Below, piece after piece: positions 9,232-16,653 of a stretch of 64,000 bases of DNA. The DNA is from Elusimicrobiota bacterium. GTDB taxonomy: Bacteria > Elusimicrobiota > Elusimicrobia > FEN-1173. Both the position numbers and the translations under genes were made by a program. The DNA is taken from NCBI GenBank assembly GCA_016722575.1, contig JADKIY010000002.1, positions 930,001-994,000 on the forward strand, in the 5' to 3' direction. How positions within the stretch are numbered: the first letter of the stretch is position 1; the number at the start of each line of letters is the position of its first letter. The notes beneath the pieces are model-generated. The model had not been told where the DNA came from and did not search any database. It saw nothing but the letters and a program-made list of their open reading frames with translations.

Positions 9232-12200
9232 AGCACCGCCGGGGCCTCGTCGCCCAAAACACTGAAGTAACGCGCTTCGGGGTGGTGGAACACCAGGGCC
9301 GAGACGCTGGCTTCCGGTTCCATCATGAAGTTCTCCGTGAGGCCCACGCCGATGTGCCGCGCGGGGTCCAGGAGAGCGAAAAGCTTCGCCTGGTCCTCGA
9401 GGTTCGGGCAGGCGGGGTATCCGAAACTGACGCGAATTCCCCGGTAGCGGGTTTGGAGCTTTTGCTGGATCGTCGTGTCTTTGGGATCCCCGAAGCCCCA
9501 CATGGTGCGAATCCGGTCGTGCAAAAGCTCCGCCAGAGCCTCGGCGGACTCGATGGCAATGGCCTGCAAGGCGTGGGATTTCAGGTAATCCCCCCTTTCC
9601 CGCCATTCCCGGGAGAGCTCCAAGATGCCCTGGCCGCAAGTGACCACGAAAAAAGCCACGTAATCTTTTTTCCCATCGGCTTTGGGCAACAGGAAATCGC
9701 TGAGACAGAGGGCGTCGCCGCCGACCTGCCGGGGGAACTCGAATTCGGCGACCGAATCCCCCCCCTGAGGCGAATCGTAAATCAACGTCCGATCGCCTTC
9801 GGCCTGCGCCGGGAAAAAGCGCCAGACGGCCTTGGGGACCATCAGCTTTTTGGCCACGATGTCCGATTGAAGTTCGGTCACCGTTTTGTGGAGTTTGACG
9901 GCTTTCTCGTCCCCCCGGTCGAGCTGTTTTTGGAGAGTCCCGCGAAGCCCCAGATGTTTGCCGTAGAGCATGACGGGGTTGAGGTATTTGAAAATATCGT
10001 CGACGTGAAAATCCGACACCACGTGGAGTTTCAAATCCGGCGGCGTGGGCGGGTCGTAGCGCCGGCTCACCCGGGACACGGCCGCCCCGTCGGCGGCGGG
10101 CGCCCGCGGGGCCAGGCCGGCGGCCCGAAGCCGGGCTTGTATTTCTTCGTTCTTCTTTAAAAGCGCCCCCCGCGCCGCCGGGTCCATCAGGCGATTCGCG
10201 AGATCGAGCCCCGTCATGGCGTCCTTGGCGTAGAGAACGGTGTGACCGTATTGGACCGCGATCTTGGAAGCGGTGAACTTTTCCGATAGAGCGGCGCCCC
10301 CCACCAGGACCGGAAGGTCGATGCCGGCGACCTTTAAATCCTCGGCCGTCACCACCATCTGCTGGGCGGATTTGACCAAAAGCCCGGAAAGTCCGATGAC
10401 GTCCGGCTTGTGTTCCTTGACGGCCTTGATCAAATCCTCCGGCGGGCACTTAATGCCCAAGTCGATGATGCGGAAGCCGTTGTTTTTCAAAATGATGTGG
10501 ACCAGGTTTTTGCCGATGTCGTGGACATCGCCTTTGACCGTCGCCAGGAGCACCGTGCCCCGGGCCGCCACGTCGGCCGTGTCCATGTGGGGCTCCAGAA
10601 AAGCCACGGCGGCCTTCATGACCTCGGCGCTTTGAAGCACTTCGGCCACGATCATTTCGTTTTTTCCAAACAGACGCCCCACTTCGTCCATCCCTTTCAT
10701 CAAGGGGCCGTTGACGATCGCCAGGGGACCCCGGCCGGCTTTCAGCAAGGCGTCCAGATCCTCCAGAAGGCCTTCCTTGGAGCCTTCGATAATATTTCGG
10801 GGCAGACGCTCGTCGGGGGTGGCCCCCGCCCGGACCGGGGCTTTCTTCTCCGTGGTTTTCCCCCGGAAGAAAGCGGCGTAGGCGTCCACCGCCGCCCGGG
10901 ACTGGGCGGGGTCGGCGAAAAGCAGCGCGTTGGCCAGGGCCCGTTCTTCTTCGGGGATCGACGGGTAACGCGCCAGTTTTTCGGAGTTCACGATGGCCAG
11001 GTCCAGTCCGGCCTGCACGCAGTGATAGAGATAGACGGCGTTCAACACTTCCCGTCCCGCCTCGGGCAGGCCGAAGGACACGTTGCTCACGCCCAGGACC
11101 GTTTTGCAGCGGGGGAAAACCTTCTTGATCAAACGAAGGCCCTCGATGGTTTCCCGGGCCGAACCGATGTAGTTGGCGTCGCCGGTGGCCACGGGAAAAA
11201 CCAGGGGATCAAAAACGATGTCCTCGGGTTCCAGGCCGTATTTTTGGGTCAGCAGATCGTAGGAGCGTCGGGCCACGGCCAGTTTCCGCTCCCGGGTCAC
11301 GGCCATGCCCTGTTGTTTGTCCTCGTCGATGCATCCCACGACCACGGCGGCGCCGTACGTTTTAAGAAGGGGCACGACTTTTTCAAAGCGTTCTTCCCCG
11401 TCCTCCAGGTTGATGGAGTTGACGACCGAACGTCCCATGCACTTCTTCAGGGCCAACTCCATGACGGCGGCGTCGGTCGTGTCGATCATGAGGGGCGCTT
11501 TCACTTTTCGTGTGGCGAAATCCAGGAACTTGTCCATGTCCGCCCGCTCGTCCCGGTCGGGGTTGGCCAAACAAACGTCGACGATCTGGGCCCCCGCGCG
11601 GACCTGATGGCGCGCGATCTCCGAGGCTTCCTCGAATTTCCCTTCCACGATCAGGTTCTTGAATTTGCGGCTGCCGATGACGTTGGTCCGTTCCCCCACG
11701 AGCACGGGGCGCATTTCCTCGGTCACGACCAAGGGGTCCAGTCCCGAAAGGGCGAAGCGGGCCGCCGGAACGGCTTTTCGGGGTTTTTTCCCCTCGGCCA
11801 TTTGGGCGATCAAGCGGATGTGGTCGAAGGTCGTGCCGCAACAGCCCCCCAGCAGGTTGACCCAGCCGCTGTCCACGAACCGCTCGAGTTTCTTGGCGAT
11901 CATTTCGGGGGTTTCGTTGTAGCGGCCCTCTTCGTCGGGAAGGCCCGCGTTGGGGTAGCAGGAGACGGCGAACCGGGAGATCTCCGACAGGGTCCGGACG
12001 TGGTCGGTCATGAATTCGGGTCCCGTGGCGCAGTTCAACCCGATGCTCAAGAGGTCCCGCTGTTGGAGGGAATAGTAGAGGGCCTCCACCCCCTGGCCCG
12101 CCAGGGTGGTGCCCATGGGCTCAATGGTGCCGGACACCATCACGGGAATTTTTTGGCCGGTTCGGGCGAAGGCCCGGTCGATGCCGATCAAGGCGGCTTT

Positions 12201-12710
12201 GATGTTTAAGGTGTCCTGGGCCGTCTCGACCAGCAAAAGGTCCGATCCGCCTTCGATCAGGCCCCGGGCCTGGATTTCAAAGGTCTCGATGAGCCCATCG
12301 AAGGTCACGCCGCCGGTGACGTAAAGGGTTTTGGTGGTGGGCCCCAGGGAACCGGCCACAAACCGGGGCTTGCCGGGGGTGGAGAACTTTTTCGCGCTTT
12401 CCTTGGCCAGTTGGGCGCCCCGCCGACTGATTTCGTGGGCCTTGTCCGCGAGGCCGTATTCCGCCAACACCAGGGGCGTGGAGCCGAAGGTGTTGGTTTC
12501 GATGATGTCCGCGCCGGCCTTCAGATAGCCTTCGTGAACCGCCTGAACCGCCGAGGGCTTCGAAAGGATCAAGTTCTCGTTGCACCCCTCGAGAGCGGGA
12601 CCGCCGAAATCCGCGGCGGTCAAATTCATTTTCTGGAGCATGGTGCCCATGGCCCCGTCGAGAATCAGAATTTTTTGACGAAGGAGATCCTTGAGCGCTG
12701 AATCGCTCAT
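9228..12710 (-). CDS. metH: Cobalamin-dependent methionine synthase
   Basis: 1,160 residues with all four modules in order. The homocysteine domain (1-320) has zinc ligands C227 and C290-C291. The methyltetrahydrofolate domain (about 330-610) has GERTNVIGSRKF. The cobalamin domain has GDVHDIG with lower axial ligand H730. The AdoMet reactivation domain (about 900-1150) ends with RGIRVSFGYPACPN. It makes methionine from homocysteine in the cytoplasm. The ATG is preceded by AGGAG seven bases away. It lies 37 bases after phzF. I saw no cobalamin or SAM riboswitch in that short gap. Confidence 0.98.
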   Translation of the reverse strand: MSDSALKDLLRQKILILDGAMGTMLQKMNLTAADFGGPALEGCNENLILSKPSAVQAVHEGYLKAGADIIETNTFGSTPLVLAEYGLADKAHEISRRGAQLAKESAKKFSTPGKPRFVAGSLGPTTKTLYVTGGVTFDGLIETFEIQARGLIEGGSDLLLVETAQDTLNIKAALIGIDRAFARTGQKIPVMVSGTIEPMGTTLAGQGVEALYYSLQQRDLLSIGLNCATGPEFMTDHVRTLSEISRFAVSCYPNAGLPDEEGRYNETPEMIAKKLERFVDSGWVNLLGGCCGTTFDHIRLIAQMAEGKKPRKAVPAARFALSGLDPLVVTEEMRPVLVGERTNVIGSRKFKNLIVEGKFEEASEIARHQVRAGAQIVDVCLANPDRDERADMDKFLDFATRKVKAPLMIDTTDAAVMELALKKCMGRSVVNSINLEDGEERFEKVVPLLKTYGAAVVVGCIDEDKQQGMAVTRERKLAVARRSYDLLTQKYGLEPEDIVFDPLVFPVATGDANYIGSARETIEGLRLIKKVFPRCKTVLGVSNVSFGLPEAGREVLNAVYLYHCVQAGLDLAIVNSEKLARYPSIPEEERALANALLFADPAQSRAAVDAYAAFFRGKTTEKKAPVRAGATPDERLPRNIIEGSKEGLLEDLDALLKAGRGPLAIVNGPLMKGMDEVGRLFGKNEMIVAEVLQSAEVMKAAVAFLEPHMDTADVAARGTVLLATVKGDVHDIGKNLVHIILKNNGFRIIDLGIKCPPEDLIKAVKEHKPDVIGLSGLLVKSAQQMVVTAEDLKVAGIDLPVLVGGAALSEKFTASKIAVQYGHTVLYAKDAMTGLDLANRLMDPAARGALLKKNEEIQARLRAAGLAPRAPAADGAAVSRVSRRYDPPTPPDLKLHVVSDFHVDDIFKYLNPVMLYGKHLGLRGTLQKQLDRGDEKAVKLHKTVTELQSDIVAKKLMVPKAVWRFFPAQAEGDRTLIYDSPQGGDSVAEFEFPRQVGGDALCLSDFLLPKADGKKDYVAFFVVTCGQGILELSREWRERGDYLKSHALQAIAIESAEALAELLHDRIRTMWGFGDPKDTTIQQKLQTRYRGIRVSFGYPACPNLEDQAKLFALLDPARHIGVGLTENFMMEPEASVSALVFHHPEARYFSVLGDEAPAVL

Positions 12711-12747
12711 CGCTGGGCTCCTTGCCCGTCACGTAAATTCAGTGGAT

Positions 12748-13530
12748 TCACAGTCCTAATTCTCCTCGCAAATAAACAACGGCTCGACCGGAAATCATCA
12801 CCCGGTCGCCTTTGATTTCACAACGCAGGTCGCCGCCCCTAAACGAAAGTTGGCGCACCGCCAGCGTCCGCTTTTTGAGTCGCGCCGACCAGTAGGGCGC
12901 GAGGAGGCATTGGGCGGAACCCGTCGCGGGGTCTTCGTTCACGCCCATTTTGGGAGCGAAGAACCGAAGCACGTAATCGGCGTCCAGACCGGGCGCGGTG
13001 ACGATCACCCCCCGGCGGTCCAGCCGTCGAAGGCCGTCGAAATCGGGCGCCAAACGGGAAACGGCCTGAGCGTCTTTGTACACGACAACGTAATCCATGC
13101 CCGCCAAGACCGCCTCGGGCGCGGTCCCCAGGGCCGCGATCAGAGACGGGGGGGCTTCGACCGGTTTCGGCGCCAGCGCCGGAAAATCCATCCCCAGAAA
13201 ACCGTCCCGTTCCCGAACCACCGTCAACGACCCGCTTTTCGTTTCAAATTGCACGGAGGGTTTTTGGTGCCCCCGGCATTCAAAAAGCACGTGGGCCGAG
13301 GCCAGCGTGGCGTGACCGCAAAGGTCCACCTCGGCCGTCGGGGTGAACCAACGGAGGTGAAAACGGTCCCGATCGGCCACGAAAAAAGCCGTCTCGGACA
13401 AATTGTTTTCAAAAGCGATGTCTTGAAGCGTCCGGTCCGACGCCCAGGCGTCAAGGAGGCAAACGCCGGCGGGGTTGCCGCCGAAGGGGCGATCGGTGAA
13501 CGCGTCGACCACGTAATAGGGGATTTTCAC
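12748..13530 (-). CDS. PhzF-family isomerase/epimerase
   Basis: 260 residues, the normal length for PhzF-like proteins. The family elements are present: the active-site glutamate in NNLSETAFF, DLCGHATLASAH in the first half and VNEDPATGSAQC in the second, which pair up across the two similar domains. PhzF from phenazine producers isomerises a dihydro-hydroxyanthranilate, but most relatives have other, usually unknown, substrates and no phenazine genes are nearby, so only the fold family is claimed. It precedes metH by 37 bases and likely shares its transcript. Confidence 0.9.
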   Translation of the reverse strand: MKIPYYVVDAFTDRPFGGNPAGVCLLDAWASDRTLQDIAFENNLSETAFFVADRDRFHLRWFTPTAEVDLCGHATLASAHVLFECRGHQKPSVQFETKSGSLTVVRERDGFLGMDFPALAPKPVEAPPSLIAALGTAPEAVLAGMDYVVVYKDAQAVSRLAPDFDGLRRLDRRGVIVTAPGLDADYVLRFFAPKMGVNEDPATGSAQCLLAPYWSARLKKRTLAVRQLSFRGGDLRCEIKGDRVMISGRAVVYLRGELGL

Positions 13531-13550
13531 TTTTCAAGGCTCCGGGCTGA

Positions 13551-13591
13551 AAAAGGCGGGGGGCGGATGCTTTCGGCACCCGCCCCCCGCT
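13551..13591 (-). terminator. Rho-independent terminator after the histone gene
   Basis: On the minus strand a GC-rich arm (GCGGGGGGCGG) pairs with CCGCCCCCCGC across a short loop and is followed by CTTTTTC. It sits 25 bases after the histone stop and before phzF, so the histone gene is probably a separate transcript. Confidence 0.75.
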
Positions 13592-13616
13592 TGCAAGATC
13601 GTGAAGGGTGGGGGAC

Positions 13617-13814
13617 TTATTCCACCATGAAGTCGTGGCCGCGGACGGTCTGCCGGCCGTTGGCTTTGGCGCGAGCCGCCGCCTGTAGGAGATACCAGTT
13701 CAGAAGCCCGTTCAACGAGTCAAAAACGTCGCTGGAAGAGCGGCAACCCGCCTTCGCCAGGATGTCTTTCGCTTTGGATTTCACCACGAGGTCCGGAATT
13801 TGCTTTTTGGCCAT
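13617..13814 (-). CDS. Bacterial histone-fold DNA-binding protein
   Basis: 65 residues, very basic at the N-terminus. The pattern fits a single histone fold: helix 1 (about 11-22, VKSKAKDILAKAG), loop, long helix 2 (about 28-52, VFDSLNGLLNWYLLQAAARA), loop with GRQTVRGHD, and a very short helix 3. R54, T56 and D61 form the RxTxxxxD motif that holds the loop in archaeal and eukaryotic histones. Known bacterial relatives include the small histones of Bdellovibrio and Leptospira. The chosen ATG has AAGGGGAA just upstream; an upstream in-frame extension lacks one. It has its own terminator and probably binds or coats chromosomal DNA as a dimer. No partner gene is adjacent. Confidence 0.82.
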   Translation of the reverse strand: MAKKQIPDLVVKSKAKDILAKAGCRSSSDVFDSLNGLLNWYLLQAAARAKANGRQTVRGHDFMVE

Positions 13815-14102
13815 GAGTTCCCCTTTCGAAACGAATGTTGGGTTACATGATATCACGACGGAGAGCAAAATGGGAGGATCCGCCGGACGTTATCGACCTC
13901 AATGGAAAAAAACATCCTTAACGCGACGGGGACTTCCCCGGGTCCGTGGCCGGCCCGCGGACGCGCCGTCGGGGTTGGGGGGATTTGAACCGGGAGAACG
14001 GACGCGCCCAAGGGACCGATCCCCGGAAGCCAACGGAGCCCTCCCGGGTCCCTTTCCAGGACCCCCATTGGTTCCGGGAGGAAGGGCGGGCCGAGACGCC
14101 GA

Positions 14103-15119
14103 CTATTGCGGGAGCGTCGGCTCCTCGAGGTCGACCGTGTCCCCGTTCAACGCGTTTAAAAATTCGATCAAATCCTTTTTCTCCGCCGACGACAGTTTCA
14201 AAGGTCGAATTTCCTTGTCCAGCCAGGGGTTTTTTTCTCCGCCCTTGTTGTAGTACTCCACGACTTCCTCGAGGGTCTTTTGGGACCCGTCGTGCATGTA
14301 GGGGGCGGTGTCCCGGAGGTTGCGCAGGGTCGGCGTTTTAAAGGCCCCGCGGTGGGCGTCCACCTTCGTTTCCACAAAGCGACCCAGGTCCGGGTCCTTT
14401 TGGCTCATACCGACGCCGAGGTTGTGGAAATCCGAGTTTGAAAAATTAAACCCCGAATGGCACACGCTGCAGTTCGCCTTCCCGAAAAACACCGTCAGCC
14501 CGCGTTGGGCCGACGGGCTCATGGCCTTGGGGTCGCCCGCCTGGCTTCGATCGTAGGGGGCATTGCCCGTCAGCACGGTCCGCTCAAAAGCCGCGATGGC
14601 TTTGGCCACCCGGTCCACGCTGATTTCCTCGGTGCCGAAAGCCGCTTTAAATAAGGGCTTGTAACCGGCCACGCCCGTCAGCGTTTTGACCATGGCCGTG
14701 TGGGTAAACCCCATTTCGATGGGGTTTTGAATGGGGCCCTTGGCCTGCTCCTCCAGGGACGGCGCCCGGCCGTCCCAGAACTGCACGTCCATAAAAGCGC
14801 TGTTCAACACCGTGGGGGCGCTCCGCCCGCCCTTCTGCCCCTGGATCCCCGTCGAAACGGGAAGTTGGTCCGTCCAGCCCTTTTTCGGATTGTGGCAGGT
14901 GGCGCAGCTCACCGACCCGTCCGCCGAGAGGCGCTTATCGAAATAAAGTTTTTTGCCCAAGTCGACTTTCGCGTCGGACATCGGGTTGTCCGCCGGCACA
15001 AAGGGTTTCTTGAGTCCCGCCGGCACCGGGTAGGGGTAATCCGCCGAATCTTCCCACTCCGCCCGCGCCGCGCCGACGCACGCCACCGCCAACACCGCCA
15101 TTGCCCATCGTTTAACCAT
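14103..15119 (-). CDS. Di-heme cytochrome c peroxidase, CcpA/MauG family
   Basis: 338 residues with a signal peptide cleaved after ARA at about residue 20. Two c-type heme sites are visible: CATCH at 72-76 and CSVCH at 217-221. The first domain carries RSAPTVLN and the second FKTPTLRNLRDTAPYMHDG, both usual for bacterial cytochrome c peroxidases, which reduce hydrogen peroxide with electrons from small cytochromes in the periplasm. The ATG is preceded by AGGAGG five bases away; an in-frame upstream start is therefore rejected. It stands alone, 135 bases after the next upstream gene, and implies exposure to peroxide. Confidence 0.95.
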   Translation of the reverse strand: MVKRWAMAVLAVACVGAARAEWEDSADYPYPVPAGLKKPFVPADNPMSDAKVDLGKKLYFDKRLSADGSVSCATCHNPKKGWTDQLPVSTGIQGQKGGRSAPTVLNSAFMDVQFWDGRAPSLEEQAKGPIQNPIEMGFTHTAMVKTLTGVAGYKPLFKAAFGTEEISVDRVAKAIAAFERTVLTGNAPYDRSQAGDPKAMSPSAQRGLTVFFGKANCSVCHSGFNFSNSDFHNLGVGMSQKDPDLGRFVETKVDAHRGAFKTPTLRNLRDTAPYMHDGSQKTLEEVVEYYNKGGEKNPWLDKEIRPLKLSSAEKKDLIEFLNALNGDTVDLEEPTLPQ

Positions 15120-15254
15120 GGGAGCCTCCTTGAAGAAGATCAAAACCTTTTTACTTTTTTCACGCGGGCAAATCCATGCGTTCGGTCATCTCCGCCGCTT
15201 CGGCCGGTGGGGGGGTGGGACGGAAGGCCAAACGCGTCGCGGAGGTCCGCGGGA

Positions 15255-16577
15255 TCAGCGCTGGAGGACGACTTTCCACCTCTTGGTTTTTCCCTCGGAG
15301 GCGAGAACGACGAAATACACGCCGGAGGGAACGGAACCCCCGTCGCCGTCCAATCCGTTCCATTGCGCGTTGCCGAAATCGTTGGCGGCAAACTGCCCGA
15401 CCAACGATCCCCTCAGCCCGTAAATCTTCCCCGTCGCACCGGGGGGCAAACCGCTCCAGCGGAGAACGCCTCCGCCGGCCGGGCGATAGGGGTTCGGGTA
15501 GGCGTGCACCGCGCGAAAGGGATCCCCCGCGGTCGGGGCGCCGGCCCCGGTGAGAACCTCCCAGGCCGGCTTCGGAGTTCCATCCGATCGGCGGACGCCC
15601 ACGGTCGCCAAGTCCACGTTTCCCAAGAAAAACGACGGATCGATGTCGTGAAGGAGGGGCCACACCACCAGCGCCGGGCGGGCCGGCGCCATCAGCTCCG
15701 GAAGCCGGTCCGCGAAGGCCCGCTGGGTGGCTTCGCTTCCCGATCCGTCGGACGGCCAGCCGATCTCGGAGAACACCGGCCGCTCCGCCCCCGACAGGTG
15801 GTCCGCGGCCGCGGCGTAATAGTCGGAGGGGATGTCCCAGGGCGTGGCGAAAAGCTTATCGGCAAAACCGGTCTTGCAGGGGTACGAAGTGTACCCGACG
15901 ACGTCGAGTTTCGACGGGCCGGGACCCCGATAAGCGCCCAAAAACACGTCCCAGGACCCCGGGTTGTCCCGCTCGAATTTTTTCTGCAAGTCGTATTGAA
16001 AGGAGACGAACACTTGGCAGGCGGGAACCACGGCTTTCACCTGGTCGTGGGCGGTCCGGTAGAGAAGGCCGAAATTGACGAATTCTTGATCCGCCGGGGC
16101 GGCGATTTTCCGAAGCAGGAGCGTATTGACCTCCGTCGCCAGGTGGAAGTAATCCGGTTGGACGGCCGCCGCCACGGTCGTGGCGTCCGCGATGAAGTAG
16201 GCCTGAAGACAAGGGTTGGAAAAGGACGCCGTCGCGGTGGACAGCCCGCACCCCGCCGCCACCCAGGGCGGCAAGTCGATGTCGGTCCGAAGGCCCGCGA
16301 TGCTCGTCGGACTGAACCCGATCGACACCTTGAGCCCGAGGGCCCGTTCCTGGTTGGCCCGGGCGGTCATCGCGGGCAACAGCGCGTGAAGTTCGCTCCA
16401 GGCCGGAAGAATTTGCTCGAACGTGGCCACTTCCTTGGCCAGCGGAAGCGGGTTCGCGGCGGAGGCGTCCTCGTTGGCCGTGATGGCGAAGGGGGTCCGA
16501 AGCCGCTCTTCGAGCGAAGCGGCCCGGGCCCCGGACACCGCGACCCCCGCCGCCAACATCCACGTCCATTTTTTCAC
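15255..16577 (-). CDS. Secreted clan GH-A glycosidase (galactanase-like) with C-terminal FlgD/Ig-like tail
   Basis: 440 residues. The N-terminus is a signal peptide ending SGARA. The catalytic barrel has a likely acid/base E149 in LATEVN and nucleophile E271 in FSEIGWPSDG, a pairing seen in GH53 and GH17 enzymes. The tail from about residue 355 starts YPNPYRPAG and ends VPSGVYFVVL then VVLQR, like the secreted glycosidase at 7309. The start is GTG with GGGAGG six bases upstream; longer in-frame starts lie in the terminator of the gene before and are rejected. Substrate is likely a beta-linked polysaccharide, but this is inferred. Confidence 0.75.
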   Translation of the reverse strand: MKKWTWMLAAGVAVSGARAASLEERLRTPFAITANEDASAANPLPLAKEVATFEQILPAWSELHALLPAMTARANQERALGLKVSIGFSPTSIAGLRTDIDLPPWVAAGCGLSTATASFSNPCLQAYFIADATTVAAAVQPDYFHLATEVNTLLLRKIAAPADQEFVNFGLLYRTAHDQVKAVVPACQVFVSFQYDLQKKFERDNPGSWDVFLGAYRGPGPSKLDVVGYTSYPCKTGFADKLFATPWDIPSDYYAAAADHLSGAERPVFSEIGWPSDGSGSEATQRAFADRLPELMAPARPALVVWPLLHDIDPSFFLGNVDLATVGVRRSDGTPKPAWEVLTGAGAPTAGDPFRAVHAYPNPYRPAGGGVLRWSGLPPGATGKIYGLRGSLVGQFAANDFGNAQWNGLDGDGGSVPSGVYFVVLASEGKTKRWKVVLQR

Positions 16578-16592
16578 GCGCGCCCTCCCGGG

Positions 16593-16641
16593 AAAAGAAA
16601 AGAGGGGGGCGGGGCGGGATTCCCCGCGGCCCGCCCCCCTC
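16593..16641 (-). terminator. Rho-independent terminator after ppdK
   Basis: A GAGGGGGGCGGG arm and a CCCGCCCCCCTC arm flank an 15-base loop and are followed on the minus strand by TTTTCTTTT. It lies 12 bases past the ppdK stop. Confidence 0.8.
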
Positions 16642-16653
16642 TTCGTTGAAGCG

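Noticed and set aside
5842..9270. 1,142-codon plus-strand open frame
   Set aside because: Low-complexity Arg/Gly/Pro/His sequence lying opposite the glycosyltransferase and glycosidase genes.
9232..10449. N-terminal extension of the secreted glycosidase frame
   Set aside because: This part is on the same strand as metH in another frame and has no motif; a signal peptide begins at the TTG at 9231.
12711..12747. Cobalamin or SAM riboswitch before metH
   Set aside because: The gap is only 37 bases and follows phzF; far too short for either riboswitch.
13960..14060. tRNA-like T-loop GGTTCAAATCC on the minus strand
   Set aside because: The five bases before and after the loop (CCCGG and CCCCC) do not pair, and no matching acceptor stem is found about 70 bases away.
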